Shown one piece after another: positions 1 through 12,165 of a DNA stretch of 64,000 bases. The translations under genes were made by a program, and so were the position numbers. The notes beneath the pieces are model-generated. The model saw only the letters and a program-made list of their open reading frames with translations, did not search any database and was not told where the DNA came from. This DNA is from Hormiphora californensis (lineage: Eukaryota > Ctenophora > Tentaculata > Cydippida > Pleurobrachiidae): NCBI GenBank assembly GCA_020137815.1, contig CM035351.1, positions 601,938 through 665,937 on the forward strand, read 5' to 3'. Every line of letters starts with the position of its first letter. The stretch's first letter is position 1.

Positions 1-206
1 TCAAAGGAGCGTTGAAACAAGCTATTAAAAAATGGAAGCTTCAAGAAAAATAATGTCAAGTTTTAACGAGCTCAATAAATGAAAAAAGGAGAAGGTTTAA
101 ATGGGATTTTAAAAGTTTTAACAGGGCTTAAAACCTTTTCTCTGTTGCAACATGTCACGTAGTCACTGGAGAGGGCAAATGTTATATTTCCTTAGTAACA
201 ACAGTT
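1..206. other. No gene recognised
   Basis: AT-rich sequence at the window edge. I see no coding exon, RNA gene or clear repeat before the X-box-like cluster that follows. Confidence 0.5.
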
Positions 207-289
207 GTTACCATGGTAACAGTGCAGTTACCATGGTTACAGTTACCATGGTTACAGTACCATGGTTACAGTGTAGTTACCATGGTAAC
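207..289. repeat. Array of X-box-like palindromes
   Basis: Four or five close copies of GTTACCATGGTAAC and its variant GTTACCATGGTTAC occur at 207-220, 227-240, 242-255, about 259-268 and 276-289, separated by ACAGT(GCA). Each is a near-perfect palindrome. The motif resembles the RFX-binding X-box consensus (GTNRCC then RGYAAC), which is established knowledge. Whether it is bound here or is merely part of a transposon is unknown. A second cluster lies at 1013-1080. Confidence 0.7.
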
Positions 290-348
290 AGTACCATTGT
301 ACAATTTTGAGATATAATATAATTCTTTAGGTAGCACTGCTTGTACAA

Positions 349-434
349 CTTATAACACCCCCCAGTGTTATAAGTTTTCACTTATAACACCCCCCAGTGT
401 TATAAGTTTTCACTTATAACACCCCCCAGTGATA
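349..434. repeat. 32-bp tandem hairpin repeat
   Basis: Two full 32-bp units (349-380 and 381-412) and a partial third unit. Each contains CTTATAACAC, a C-rich loop, and GTGTTATAAG, so each unit can fold into a 10-bp hairpin. The same stem reappears at 939-975 inside the branched palindrome. Confidence 0.8.
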
Positions 435-734
435 CATGAAAACTTATAACACTGCTGCACTTCGAACTCCTTACTCCACTGTTTCTGTCACACTTAGAAA
501 GATAAGCGTGTACGAACTCTCTCTCTCTCTCTTTCTTTATGTCACACTCACACGCCGTTGCAGTACCGAGATCAAGATAACAGTTACGAACTCCCGGACC
601 CACGTCCCACACATTCTTTATCTCTCTCACTCTCACTCTCACTAATCTCTCACTCTCTTTACCTATCACGAATTCGCTCTATTGTTACGCCCTAAAGTGT
701 CCCCCACTCTTGTTTTAAAAATTTTACAATGCAA
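435..734. other. No gene recognised; CT-rich patches
   Basis: Holds short (CT)n stretches near 518-532 and 621-650. The short open frames here are low-complexity and have no recognisable protein features. Confidence 0.5.
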
Positions 735-1005
735 TTTTATTATGCCTATTTTCGTTGTACCTGACATCAACAATAATGTCCCAGATTCTTACACTTTTAG
801 ACCTCGCAGGCTCGGTCAAAAAGTAAAACTACATCACTCGCAGGCTCGTGAGGTAGTTAGACTTAGTGGCACTCGCAGGCTCGTGCACTAAAGTACAAGA
901 ATCTGCCTCGACCTGTGGTCTCGGATCATTATTGTTGTACTTATAACACTTGACCTTCGGTCTCGTGTTATAAGTGTTCAGGTACAACTTATAGGCATAA
1001 TAAAA
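735..1005. repeat. Nested multi-branched palindrome
   Basis: A set of stems nests or sits side by side. The outer stem is 735-749 with 991-1005 (15 bp, perfect). Inside it are 755-764 with 978-987 (10 bp), 769-778 with 927-936 (10 bp), and 782-797 with 890-905 (14 of 16). The innermost loop holds three hairpins in a row, 793-824, 827-858 and about 861-894, each with the same loop TCGCAGGCTC. Two more hairpins (about 910-920 and 939-975) sit between the larger stems. This is not a simple inverted repeat: the strand could fold as a multi-way junction. I find no coding sequence or target duplication. It may be a non-autonomous foldback element or a structured RNA gene. Confidence 0.75.
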
Positions 1006-1012
1006 TCCTACA

Positions 1013-1080
1013 TGGTAACAGTGCAGTTACCATGGTTACAATTACATGTTACCATGGTTACAGTGCAGTTACCATGGTCA
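1013..1080. repeat. Second cluster of X-box-like palindromes
   Basis: Three further copies of the GTTACCATGGTTAC-type motif, separated by ACAGTGCA and AATTACAT spacers. They directly follow the branched palindrome, and the 207-289 cluster precedes it, so the two clusters flank it. Confidence 0.65.
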
Positions 1081-1235
1081 AAATTACATGTTACAGTACA
1101 ACTTTTACAATATTCTGATTCAACAGGTTACTCATACGGCTGCATTACAGTGTGGTTATGACACTGAACCTCTAGATATAGACAGAGCAAACTAATATCA
1201 CTCTCCGTCTATGAAGTTCTCTCTATCCCCCTCCC

Positions 1236-1237
1236 TC

Positions 1238-1285
<48 letters not shown>

Positions 1286-1297
1286 TCTATCTCTCTA

Positions 1298-1318
<21 letters not shown>
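1236..1318. repeat. (CT)n microsatellite
   Basis: Long CT dinucleotide run with CTAT interruptions. Confidence 0.9.
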
Positions 1319-1328
<10 letters not shown>

Positions 1329-1690
1329 TCTCTTAGCGCCAAGACCAGGTGCACTGAATCGAGAATTCAATACTGTGCGTGTACAAGAACTGGGCGGTGG
1401 CTCAATCCTCAGACAATATAGACAATATGTAGACGAAGAATGTATACTACTCACAAAATTAATGATACATGATACAAGATACACGAACATTGGATAAAGA
1501 GATAGCAAGACAGTTCGACAGCTCTACACAGGACAGGCTAGTGAAAATAGACAGGGACGACAGGGTTGTTGCTGAGTCATGAGAGGAGGATGCTCCACAG
1601 GGGGCACTTCAATAGTGTTAGGAGAAGAAGAAACTTAGCGTATCAGTTAATCACACATAGCAACCTGGATGATTGAAGTGGGGAGATGTG

Positions 1691-1771
<81 letters not shown>

Positions 1772-1789
1772 TAGAGAGATAGAGAGGGG

Positions 1790-1888
<99 letters not shown>

Positions 1889-2543
1889 AGAGACTTTGTG
1901 ACGTCATTACGAGTGACGTAACAAACTAGAATTGCATAATAGCATTTAAAAATTAGTTCTTGAAATGAGAAACTGACAAAGCCGAAGGGCGAAGGAAGGA
2001 ACCTTTCAAGTCATAAAAATTGATGGTTAGGGAAAACGGTAACAGAGCTTTTTAATAACTTTGGTAAGTGGGGATTATATTGGACCCTCTAGTAATGAAG
2101 TGAGGCTGGATAGTGTAGAAGAGATGATCACTCATCCGGAACTGAGATAGCAAAATGTAGAGTGCCAAGAAGAAGAAGAAGAAGAAAGAGAATATATTCA
2201 AGTGCTATGACGCAATTTTAGTAAAGCAAGTACAAATTAGATTTCGAAAATCGCAGCAATTCATTTCTATAAAACAGTTTTTTTTGCAATCTCTCCTCGA
2301 CTGTGGGGGGTACGTGCCGAATTATAGTTATAGCAGGAGGACAATCTGACCTAATAGGGACGGTAGTAGCCGAGAGAGAGATAGAGAAAGAGTGATATGG
2401 AGGGGGCTATTGGGTAGTTATATAGCGTGCCTTATTGTTTTAATATATATTCAGATAATAAGATGTGAAACAATGAATATCGCTATGTCATACCCCCCCC
2501 CTAGCGATATATCGAGACCCGTAATTAGAACGAACGGAGAGAG

Positions 2544-2580
<37 letters not shown>

Positions 2581-2710
2581 GTTGATTGATCATCTCATTG
2601 TATGTGTAATGAGTGTTAGTTACGTGCGTATGAAATTTAGAAAATGAATGAGAGATTCAAATTACACAAAATAACTCCTTAGTGACACCATCAAATTTCT
2701 CTCTCTCTCC

Positions 2711-2753
<43 letters not shown>

Positions 2754-3675
2754 TCTCTGCCTCTCAGGCAGAGAGAAAGATGGAGCGAGAATAATTAAGA
2801 AGATTTGTTCTTATTTCATCATCACACTATGTTTTTTACATCTCTAGAGACACACAGAGCCCATCACATTTGTTGACCACACAGCTGCGAAATATTGGTG
2901 TGAAGAACGAATGAAGGATAACATAACGCGGACATAACGCTGTCACCACAATCACTTTAATCCTCACATGACCGCCCCTTTTCATTAAAAATCATTTAAC
3001 ATTTTAGGCCCATTCCACGGCCCCTTTGAGCCCTATTTAAACCGGCACCCGGAGTCCAGTTCAATTGAATTGTCATATTCAGAGTGAAAGAAAGGAGCGA
3101 GGGAAGACAAAGAGCGGGGTGCAACAAAGACATGTCTGTGTGTGTGTATTGGATGCACACAACACACAGCTGTATAGATCGGAGAAAAGCGGCTCTTGAA
3201 AGATCAGGAGCCTTAGAGAGAGACCCAGCGAAGAGCGAAGAGAGGCAGGAGAGAGAAGAGAGAGAAAATCATATCTCTCTTCTTCACTCTCTCTATCTCT
3301 CTCTCTCTCTCGTTTGTCTTTATCTATTTCGTAGCTATTCTCTATATTCTCTATTCTCCCTTCCCTCCATATTCAGGTTTCCCACACCCTGCAACAGAGC
3401 AGCTGTGTTCGTGACAATAAGATAAGGTGGTGGTGACGGAAGCAACACACTCTCTTTCTCTCTCCTTTGGCATCCCTCTCTCTCTTTTGGCATCCCCTAG
3501 TAGTAGCTGTAGTAGTAGTAGGCATCCCCTCTTACATTCTTCACTCATCTCACCTTACACTTTTATACCCATACAAAGATAGTTACGTATCCTAATTTTC
3601 ACCAACAGCTATTATTATTGGGGGCGGGGCAGGGTGGGTGTTCGTCATCATTAGAGTTCTTTACCAAAACACTCA
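1319..3675. other. No gene recognised; microsatellite-rich
   Basis: Contains a long (GA)n run at about 1693-1894, a shorter one at 2536-2577 and (CT)n at 2697-2757. Open frames across the runs are repeat artefacts. Between the runs I see no exon-like frame with splice sites and no RNA gene. Confidence 0.6.
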
Positions 3676-4344
3676 AAGTAAGAGTGGCGCGCCGTGTTTT
3701 CTCACAAAACTTGGTGGATGAACGGGTAGTACCACCAGGGACCATTGGTACGGTATCGAAAAATTTCCAATTCTGTCTCGTTCATTAGTTATGACGTAAT
3801 ATGTTCATTATTTCAAACTTTCATAAAATGCTCTACAGAAAAATCGTCATTGTGGATTGAAATGGATGCTTGCATCGTGTTCAGCGTCAAAAAATAGCGG
3901 GGTACCAAATTTGGTGTCTCTACCTTGTCTGTGACGCGAGATTATCGACAATTATCAAAAAACGACCAAAAATGCGGAGAAAGAGAGTTTGTTACTTTGG
4001 GTGCTAGTTGTTTGTGCGCGCCACCCACTTGTAACAATCTCTCTTTCTCTCACTTTTGTCGTTTTTGATATTTGTCAATATCTCGCGTCACAGACAAGGT
4101 AGAGACACAAAATTTGGTACCCGGCTATTTTTGACGTGAACACGATGCAAGCATCCATTTCAATCCACAAATGAACAGATTTTTCTGTAGAGCAATTTGT
4201 GAAAGTGTGAAATAATGAGCATATTACGTCAAAACTAATAAATGGACGGAATTGGAAATTTTCTATACCGTACCAATGGTCCTGGTGGTACTCCCCGTTC
4301 ATTCACCAAGTTTTGTGAGAAAACATGGCGCGCCACTCTTACTT
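3676..4344. mobile_element. Foldback element, about 0.67 kb
   Basis: The ends AAGTAAGAGTGGCGCGCC (3676-3693) and its reverse complement (4327-4344) match exactly. The arms continue inward for about 300 bp each with scattered mismatches, leaving a short central spacer near 3985-4040. No transposase frame is present. I could not identify a convincing target duplication, so the superfamily is open. Confidence 0.8.
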
Positions 4345-4538
4345 CAACATCCTTCCCTCAAAACTTTGTAATGAAGTACATGCATCTCTTGAGGGCCTCT
4401 TGTTCAATCTAGGGTTGTGGGGTACTGGGGCTCTCTCTTCATATCAATCATCTCCATCTTGGCTTACTTCTTGTTTGTGGGCTATCAGCTAATAACCATT
4501 TCAACATACAGCGAGTGAGAGGGAGAGAGAGGGGAGAG

Positions 4539-4577
<39 letters not shown>

Positions 4578-5190
4578 GGGGGGGCCTAGCAGGTATACCC
4601 CATTTAGACCAAACACAAACTGCCGTCTCACTCGTCACATGAAATGTATGATATGAACAAACAAACATTCATCTCAGTACAAACACACATATCCAACCGA
4701 CTTGAGATGACCATTATATCCATAATCCAACAGGTGTGTCATGGGTCTAAAAAGAGAAAATAAGTTGAGAAGAAGGACGAAAATGTGGGGAGAGAGTATG
4801 GGACCCTGGCCTTTGAAAGTGACATATATCGGAGCTTCTTCAATATATAACTTATTATTAATATCAAAGTTATTGAACTCCACAACCTATCCGTGTCCAT
4901 CCCTCCCTCCCTATATCCATCTTCTCCCTTACCCTCTAGTCTCTCTATCTGTACTTTTTAAATTCATACATTCCTCCTCCCTCGTCAGATGTGACGATTG
5001 TGTTATGCTTTCGGAGGGATTATTTATAAATTAGGCTTTGAAATGTTCGAACAAGCATGATTCCTCTTTCGGAGAGCGAGAGAAAAAAATATGACATACT
5101 GGCTCTCTATCTTTTTGTCTGTCTCACTGCAGCAGCACGCAAATCATTTTTCTAGTACGGTGTTTAAAAGAGGGTAGGGGAGAGAGAAAG
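4345..5190. other. No gene recognised
   Basis: Unique-looking sequence with a (GA)n stretch at about 4510-4580. No recognisable product. Confidence 0.5.
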
Positions 5191-5483
5191 ACCTCTCGAA
5201 AGTACTCATACGCGTATGTAGAGAGAATTCTCTCCCGAATTTGATACTGGAGAGGAATACGCGTATGAGTGGTTTCAAATTTTTCTAAGAATTTACCATT
5301 GTTCTCATAATCGTATTAAAGTACTCATATCAGTATCTACCAGAGAGCACTTGGAGAGCGAATCCTCTACTGTTCAAAATACTCATACTCGTATGCCATA
5401 ATGTTTTTGGCATTCAGTACTTGGCTAAAGTCATAAATGAGTTTGCAGATTCAAGTACTGACTATTTATATTTGACCAAACAT

Positions 5484-6050
5484 TAAGGTGAGAGTATACA
5501 ATTTTACAGACCCAGCAGTTAAAAAATTAAACATCGTGACAAAGTTTTGAATGTTTGACACTAATCAACCTTCAAAATCTAAAATCTTATCTTCTAATTG
5601 AGGGCTGATTTGGCTCAAATTTTAATACACATTTTTTACATTAGTCCTTGTGAGTTATAGTCGTTCAGAATTGATGAACTCGTATGCCGTAATGCTTTGG
5701 TATTCAGTGCCAGTTTCAAACGACTTGGGCAATTGCTCGGAAAATTATATTTGACCAAATATCTAGGTGACTCACCTAATAGGTGGTAATAAAATTACCC
5801 CTCAGCATTGATATGACTCACAGAGTAATGCAATAAAAGGGGTGACTTCGTAACCAACCTAATAGGTGAGAGTAAACAATTCTACAGACCCAAAGCAGTT
5901 ATAAAATTAAATATTGTGGCATAGTTTGGAATGTTTGTCACTCATCAACCATTAAAATCTTATCATTTAATAGAGTGCTGATTTGGCACAAACACATTTT
6001 ACACATAGTCATTGTTAGTATGTCGTTCAGAATTAATGAACGGGAGTCGA
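5484..6050. repeat. Direct repeat pair of about 190 bp
   Basis: The segment at about 5484-5680 (starting near AGGTGAGAGTA and ending near the CGTTCAGAATT motif) recurs in the same orientation at about 5862-6040 with moderate divergence. It lies just outside the large foldback and shares its ACTCATAC-type motif. Confidence 0.65.
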
Positions 6051-9000
6051 AGAAACCACTGTTCTAAATTTTGTATTTCTACCTCAGCCATACAAAGCAG
6101 GGGTATGTATGGGTCCAAGTATCTCGACCTTGAACTGGTCTTGATCCGTGGCAAAGAATGGCACCCGTGAAGGGTGTGGGTCTTCCCTCAAACTGCACAC
6201 ACCATACGGTTAAGTTGTAGTTGCCTAACCCCTGGGTGACTTACATCACACATTACCACCTCGGTGTAGAATTTACACTCATACTCGTATCAAACTACTC
6301 ATATATGATGTATGAAATTAGGTTATTAGAAACTTCTTGCCGAACCCTGTTGTTTTAAATCTCCCATCTATTTATTCAGATTTCTAAAATCAACCTAATA
6401 GAATTGCTAATTATTCATTGTGGTCATTAGAAATTCTACTCATACTCGTATCAAAAGTACTCATACCTGTATGAACTATGGAAAGTTCTCATGCTCTTAC
6501 TTCATGACTAAATAATTAGAGACTATCATCGAAGACTTATATCTTAAATCTCTCAACTTTTCCATCAAAATTACTAACTTCAAACTGATGGAAATGTATA
6601 ACGTCTGCATCAATTGACAAAGTACTCATACTCGTATGATAAGTACTCATACCTGTATGGGCGGAAAACGCCTTAAAAACGCCTCTACGAAGTTTTAATT
6701 AACACAGTTTTCTGGGCCATTCATGACAACAATAAAACAAATTGATTCGAGACCAACTTAACTTAAAAACTAAAAGTCAAATTTTTCCGTCGAAAATTTT
6801 GCCAGTGGTACCCCTTGCCAAAAAAACACCCAAAAATAAAAATGTCTCCCGTTCTTTAATATCTTGGCATGGTTGCACCCGGTAAATAGTGAACTTTTAA
6901 AATTCCGGCTACCAGCTTTGAATGCCTAAAAACATAGACGGTATTTGGGTCAGAAGTGCAAATACGAGTATGAGTACTTTTCATACGAGTATGAGTACAA
7001 TTTCAAATTACCATACCAATTGGATATTCTAGTAAGCCAGATTAATCTATTTCACAGGAATAATGGGAGATTTAAGACATAAGTCTTCGATAGTAAATCT
7101 CTAATTATTTAGTCATGTATTCAGGGCATGAGAACTTCCCCATAGTTCATACAGGTATGAGTACTTTTGATACGAGTATGAGTAGAATTTCAAGTGACCA
7201 CATTCAATGACACTGCTTTTGGTTTATTTTAGAAATCTGAATAAATAGATGGGAGATTTAACATAACAGGGTTCGGCAATAAGTTTCTAATAACATGTAC
7301 ATGAAAAATCCTGTTTTTCATACAGATTACAGTTATGAGCAGGACTTGCAATTCTTGTCACCCGGCCCAAATACATGGCCTGCACAATTTCCGGACGGAG
7401 ATAGTCTCGAGACCATCGTTAGGCCTGATCTTATTGCGTTACCACGAGTGGTGAGGGAATTAACCTGGTGGGAGTAGAAGAGACGACAGGCCATATTGTA
7501 TAGCGGATGATCAAGATTCAAGGGCCAAGGCCCATGAGATCGAGCACCGACCTGGAAAGAGACAGTGGAGATAACGACTGGATGCTCACATTGTTTTGGA
7601 ATGGTTTGAGGAGAACAGTGATGGGGTTCGTGACCAGATAGCGAGCAGCTTTCAAGATCACCAGCTTATCTGGCTGATTCGATGTTCAGTCACGGGAGTC
7701 CCCGTGGCCCGTCCGGGGCTTGCAGGCTAATAGTGTTAGTTAAGCAGATCGGCGGAACGTAGCTATGACGAAATTCGGCACTAGAATTCTTGGGGTTGAG
7801 TTCAGTTCCTTCAGGTTGGTCTGACCAAAGTTGTAAAGTGGAATTTTTTGAACCACTCAGGTTGCCCTATGGGCTGGTTGGTTGGTTGATGAGAGCAGTT
7901 GGTGCTTTTTGGAGCCTTTGAGTCCTATGGGTATCCATAGTAGGAATAGTATAAAAACATGAATTGTTCAATCTGTGGTACCAACTAATGTTCCTGGAAA
8001 TTGAATAACAACAAACGTTTGCAAACATGCTATCAATGTGTATTGTGTAGTTGTAGCTTTGTTAAGGCAAAACAAAGTAAAAGCTTGACTTATATTCGTA
8101 TAAAAGTACTCATACCTGTATGAGAAACAGGATTTTTTACATACATGTAGTTAAGTTATGCCATTGGAAACGTATCACCAACTCCTTATACCTTAAATCT
8201 CCCATGTTATATTCAAATTCCTGAATTCAACCTAACAAAAGTGCAAATTATTGTGGTCACTAGAAAATCTACTCATACTCGTATCAAAAGTACTCATACC
8301 TGTATGAACTATGGGAGGTTCGTATGATTTGATTGTTAAGTTATGCCATTGGAAACTTATCACCGACTCCTTATACCTTAAATCTCCCAGATATTCATTA
8401 ACTTTCCTGTATTCAACCTAATAGAATTGCTAATTATTGCGGTCATTAGAAATTCTACTCATACTCGTATCAAAAGTACTCATACCTGTATGAACTATGG
8501 GAAGTTCTCATGCCCTGAATACATGACTAAATAATTAGAGATTTACTATCGAAGACTTGTGTCTTAAATCTCCCACTTTTCATCAAAATCACTTAATTTA
8601 AACTGATTGAAATGTATAACGTCTGCACCAAGTGACAAAGTACTCATACTCGTATGATAAGTACTCATACCTGTATGGGCGGTAAAACGCCTTAAAAACG
8701 CCTCTACGAAGTTTTAATTAACACAGTTTTCTGGGCCATTCATGACAACAATAAAACAAATTGATTCGAGACCAACTTAACTTAAAAACTAAAAGTCAAA
8801 TTTTTCCGTCGAAAATTTTGCCAGTGGTACCCCTTGCCAAAAAAACACCCAAAAATAAAAATGTCTCCCGTTCTTTAATATCTTGCATGGTTGCACCCGG
8901 TAAATAGTGAACTTTTAAAATTCCGGCTACCAGCTTTGAATGCCTAAAAACATAGACGGTATTTGGGTCGGAAGTGTAAATACGAGTATGAGTACTTTTC

Positions 9001-11511
9001 ATACGAGTATGAGTACAATTTCAAATTACCATACCAATCGGATATTCTAGTAAGCCAGATTAATCTATTTCACAGGAATAATGGGAGATTTAAGACATAA
9101 GTCTTCGATAGTAAATCTCTAATTATTTAGTCATGTATTCAGGGAATGAGAACTTCCCATAGTTCATACAGGTATGAGTACTTTTGATACGAGTATGAGT
9201 AGAATTTCTAATGACCGCAATAATTAGCAATTCTATTAGGTTGAATTCAGGAAAGTTAATGAATAACTGGGAGATTTAAGGTATAAGGAGTCGGTGATAA
9301 GTTTCCAATGGCATAACTTAACAATCAAATCATACGAACCTCCCATAGTTCATACAGGTATGAGTACTTTTGATACGAGTATGAGTAGATTTTCTAGTGA
9401 CCACAATAATTTGCACTTTTGTTAGGTTGAATTCGGGAATTTGAATGAATACATGGGAGATTTAAGGTATAAGGAGTTGGTGATACGTTTCCAATGGCAT
9501 AACTTAACTACATGTATGTAAAAAATCCTTTTTCTCATACAGGTATGAGTACTTTTATACGAATATAAGTCAAGCTTTTACTTCGTTTTGCCTTAACAAA
9601 GCTACAACTACACAATACACATTGATAGCATGTTTGCAAACGTTTGTTGTTATTCAATTTCCAGGAACATTAGTTGGTACCACAGATTGAACAATTCATG
9701 TTTTTATACTATTCCTACTATGGATACCCATAGGACTCAAAGGCTCCAAAAAGCACCAACTGCTCTCATCAACCAACCAACCAGCCCATAGGGCAACCTG
9801 AGTGGTTCAAAAAATTCCACTTTACAACTTTGGTCAGACCAACCTGAAGGAACTGAACTCAACCCCAAGAATTCTAGTGCCGAATTTCGTCATAGCTACG
9901 TTCCGCCGATCTGCTTAACTAACACTATTAGCCTGCAAGCCCCGGACGGGCCACGGGGACTCCCGTGACTGAACATCGAATCAGCCAGATAAGCTGGTGA
10001 TCTTGAAAGCTGCTCGCTATCTGGTCACGAACCCCATCACTGTTCTCCTCAAACCATTCCAAAACAATGTGAGCATCCAGTCGTTATCTCCACTGTCTCT
10101 TTCCAGGTCGGTGCTCGATCTCATGGGCCTTGGCCCTTGAATCTTGATCATCCGCTATACAATATGGCCTGTCGTCTCTTCTACTCCCACCAGGTCAATT
10201 CCCTCACCACTCGTGGTAACGCAATAAGATCAGGCCTAACGATGGTCTCGAGACTATCTCCGTCCGGAAATTGTGCAGGCCATGTATTTGGGCCGGGTGA
10301 CAAGAATTGCAAGTCCTGCTCATAACTGTAATCTGTATGAAAAACAGGATTTTTCATGTACATATTATTAGAAACTTATTGCCGAACCCTGTTATTTTAA
10401 ATCTCCCATATATTTATTCAGATTTCTAAAATAAACCTAAAGGAGTGTCATTGAATGTGGTCACTTGAAATTCTACTCATACTCGTATTAAAAGTACTCA
10501 TACCTGTATGAACTATGGGAAGTTCTCATGCCCTGAATACATGACTAAATAATTAGAGATTTAATATCGAAGACTTATGTCTTAAATCTCCCACTTTTCC
10601 ATCAAAATCACTTAATTTAAACTGATGGAAGTGTAGTTACTAGAAACTGTACTCATACTCGTATGAAAATTACTCATACCCGTATCAAATGTTGTATGAT
10701 TTTATTTACTTTTGATACGGTTTTGGTAATGGAAACTTTCTACCAAGGTTTTATTTATCAAATCTCCCATTATTCCTGTGAAATAGATTAATCTGGCTTA
10801 CTAGAATATCCGATTGGTATGGTAATTTGAAATTGTACTCATACTCGTATGAAAAGTACTCATACTCGTATTTACACTTCCGACCCAAATACCGTCTATG
10901 TTTTTAGGCATTCAAAGCTGGTAGCCGGAATTTTAAAAGTTCACTATTTACCGGGTGCAACCATGCCAAGATATTAAAGAACGGGAGACATTTTTATTTT
11001 TGGGTGTTTTTTTGGCAAGGGGTACCACTGGCAAAATTTTCGACGGAAAAATTTGACTTTTAGTTTTTAAGTTAAGTTGGTCTCGAATCAATTTGTTTTA
11101 TTGTTGTCATGAATGGCCCAGAAAACTGTGTTAATTAAAACTTCGTAGAGGCGTTTTTTAAGGCGTTTTACCGCCCATACAGGTATGAGTACTTATCATA
11201 CGAGTATGAGTACTTTGTCACTTGATGCAGACGTTATACATTTCCATCAGTTTGAAGTAAGTAATTTTGATGGAAAAGTTGGAGATTTAAGATATAAGTC
11301 TTTGATAGTAAGTCTCTAATTATTTAGTCATGAAGTAAGGGCATGAGAACTTTCCATAGTTCATACAGGTATGAGTACTTTTGATACGAGTATGAGTAGA
11401 ATTTCTAATGACCACAATGAATAATTAGCAATTCTATTAGGTTGATTTTAGAAATCTGAATAAATAAATGGTAGATTTAAGATAACAGGGTTCGGCAAGA
11501 AGTTGCTAATA

Positions 11512-11683
11512 CAGTCGGACCCCGATTTACCGGGCCCCGATTTACCGGAACCCCGATTTACCGGGAGGATAAATTTCCCCCGATCTAGGAAATTAACGGT
11601 ATTTGACCCCGATATACCGGACACCCCGATTTACCGGGCAAAACCCTTTCCCCCGAGCATCCCGGTAAATCGGGGTCCGACTG
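11512..11683. mobile_element. Pogo/Tigger-like MITE
   Basis: Terminal inverted repeats CAGTCGGACCCCGATTTACC and its complement bound a 172-bp element flanked by TA on both sides (11510-11511 and 11684-11685). TA duplication and CAGT...-type ends are typical of the Tc1/mariner-pogo group. The opposite arm of the surrounding palindrome (near 6325) keeps the empty site AGGTTATTAG. A second copy is at 48834-48983. Confidence 0.8.
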
Positions 11684-11696
11684 TAACCTAACTTAA

Positions 11697-12165
11697 AGTG
11701 AGAGTGGACCGGATCAGAATTGGACAAGTTTGTTGTAGGTAGTAGAGATTAGCTTTCCGAGCATTTTGCGTTTTTGCCGCTCAAAATCGACCCACCCATC
11801 ACAGAGATATTTTTGTTATGTTGGGAGAATTCCTGCTGGATCAATATTTATCAAACAGGATAGAAACAATCCTTGTGTTTTACTAACACATTCTTTAAAT
11901 TTTTGATATGCTGGCTTGCATTGCCCTGCTTCTGTGCATGGACATGTCAACCTCACTGCTTATATTCAGAATGTGTTAGTAAAACACCACGATTGTTTCT
12001 ATTCTGTTTTATACATACTGATTAAACAGGAGTTCTCCCAACATAACAAAAATATCTCAGTGATGGGTGGGTCGATTTTGAGCGGCAAAGACGCAAAATG
12101 CTCAGAAAGCTAATCTCTACTACCTACAACAAACTTGTCCAATTCTGATTCGGTCCACTCTCACT
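11697..12165. mobile_element. TTAA-flanked foldback MITE
   Basis: The ends AGTGAGAGTGGACCG and its complement are preceded and followed by TTAA (11693-11696 and 12166-12169). The arms of about 150 bp pair well; for example, the segment with CTCAAAATCGACCCACCCAT pairs with its complement near 12067. TTAA target sites suggest a piggyBac-like or Kolobok-like origin. No transposase is present. Confidence 0.65.

Noticed and set aside
1647-1907. Ser/Leu or Arg/Glu ORFs over GA/CT runs here and at 14455-14952, 29664-30194, 51902-52297 and 61292-61624
   Set aside because: Pure dinucleotide repeat translation.
7295-10363. Paired 60-62 aa ORFs in mirror positions
   Set aside because: Identical only because the two palindrome arms are identical; no domain, short, and no splice or start context.
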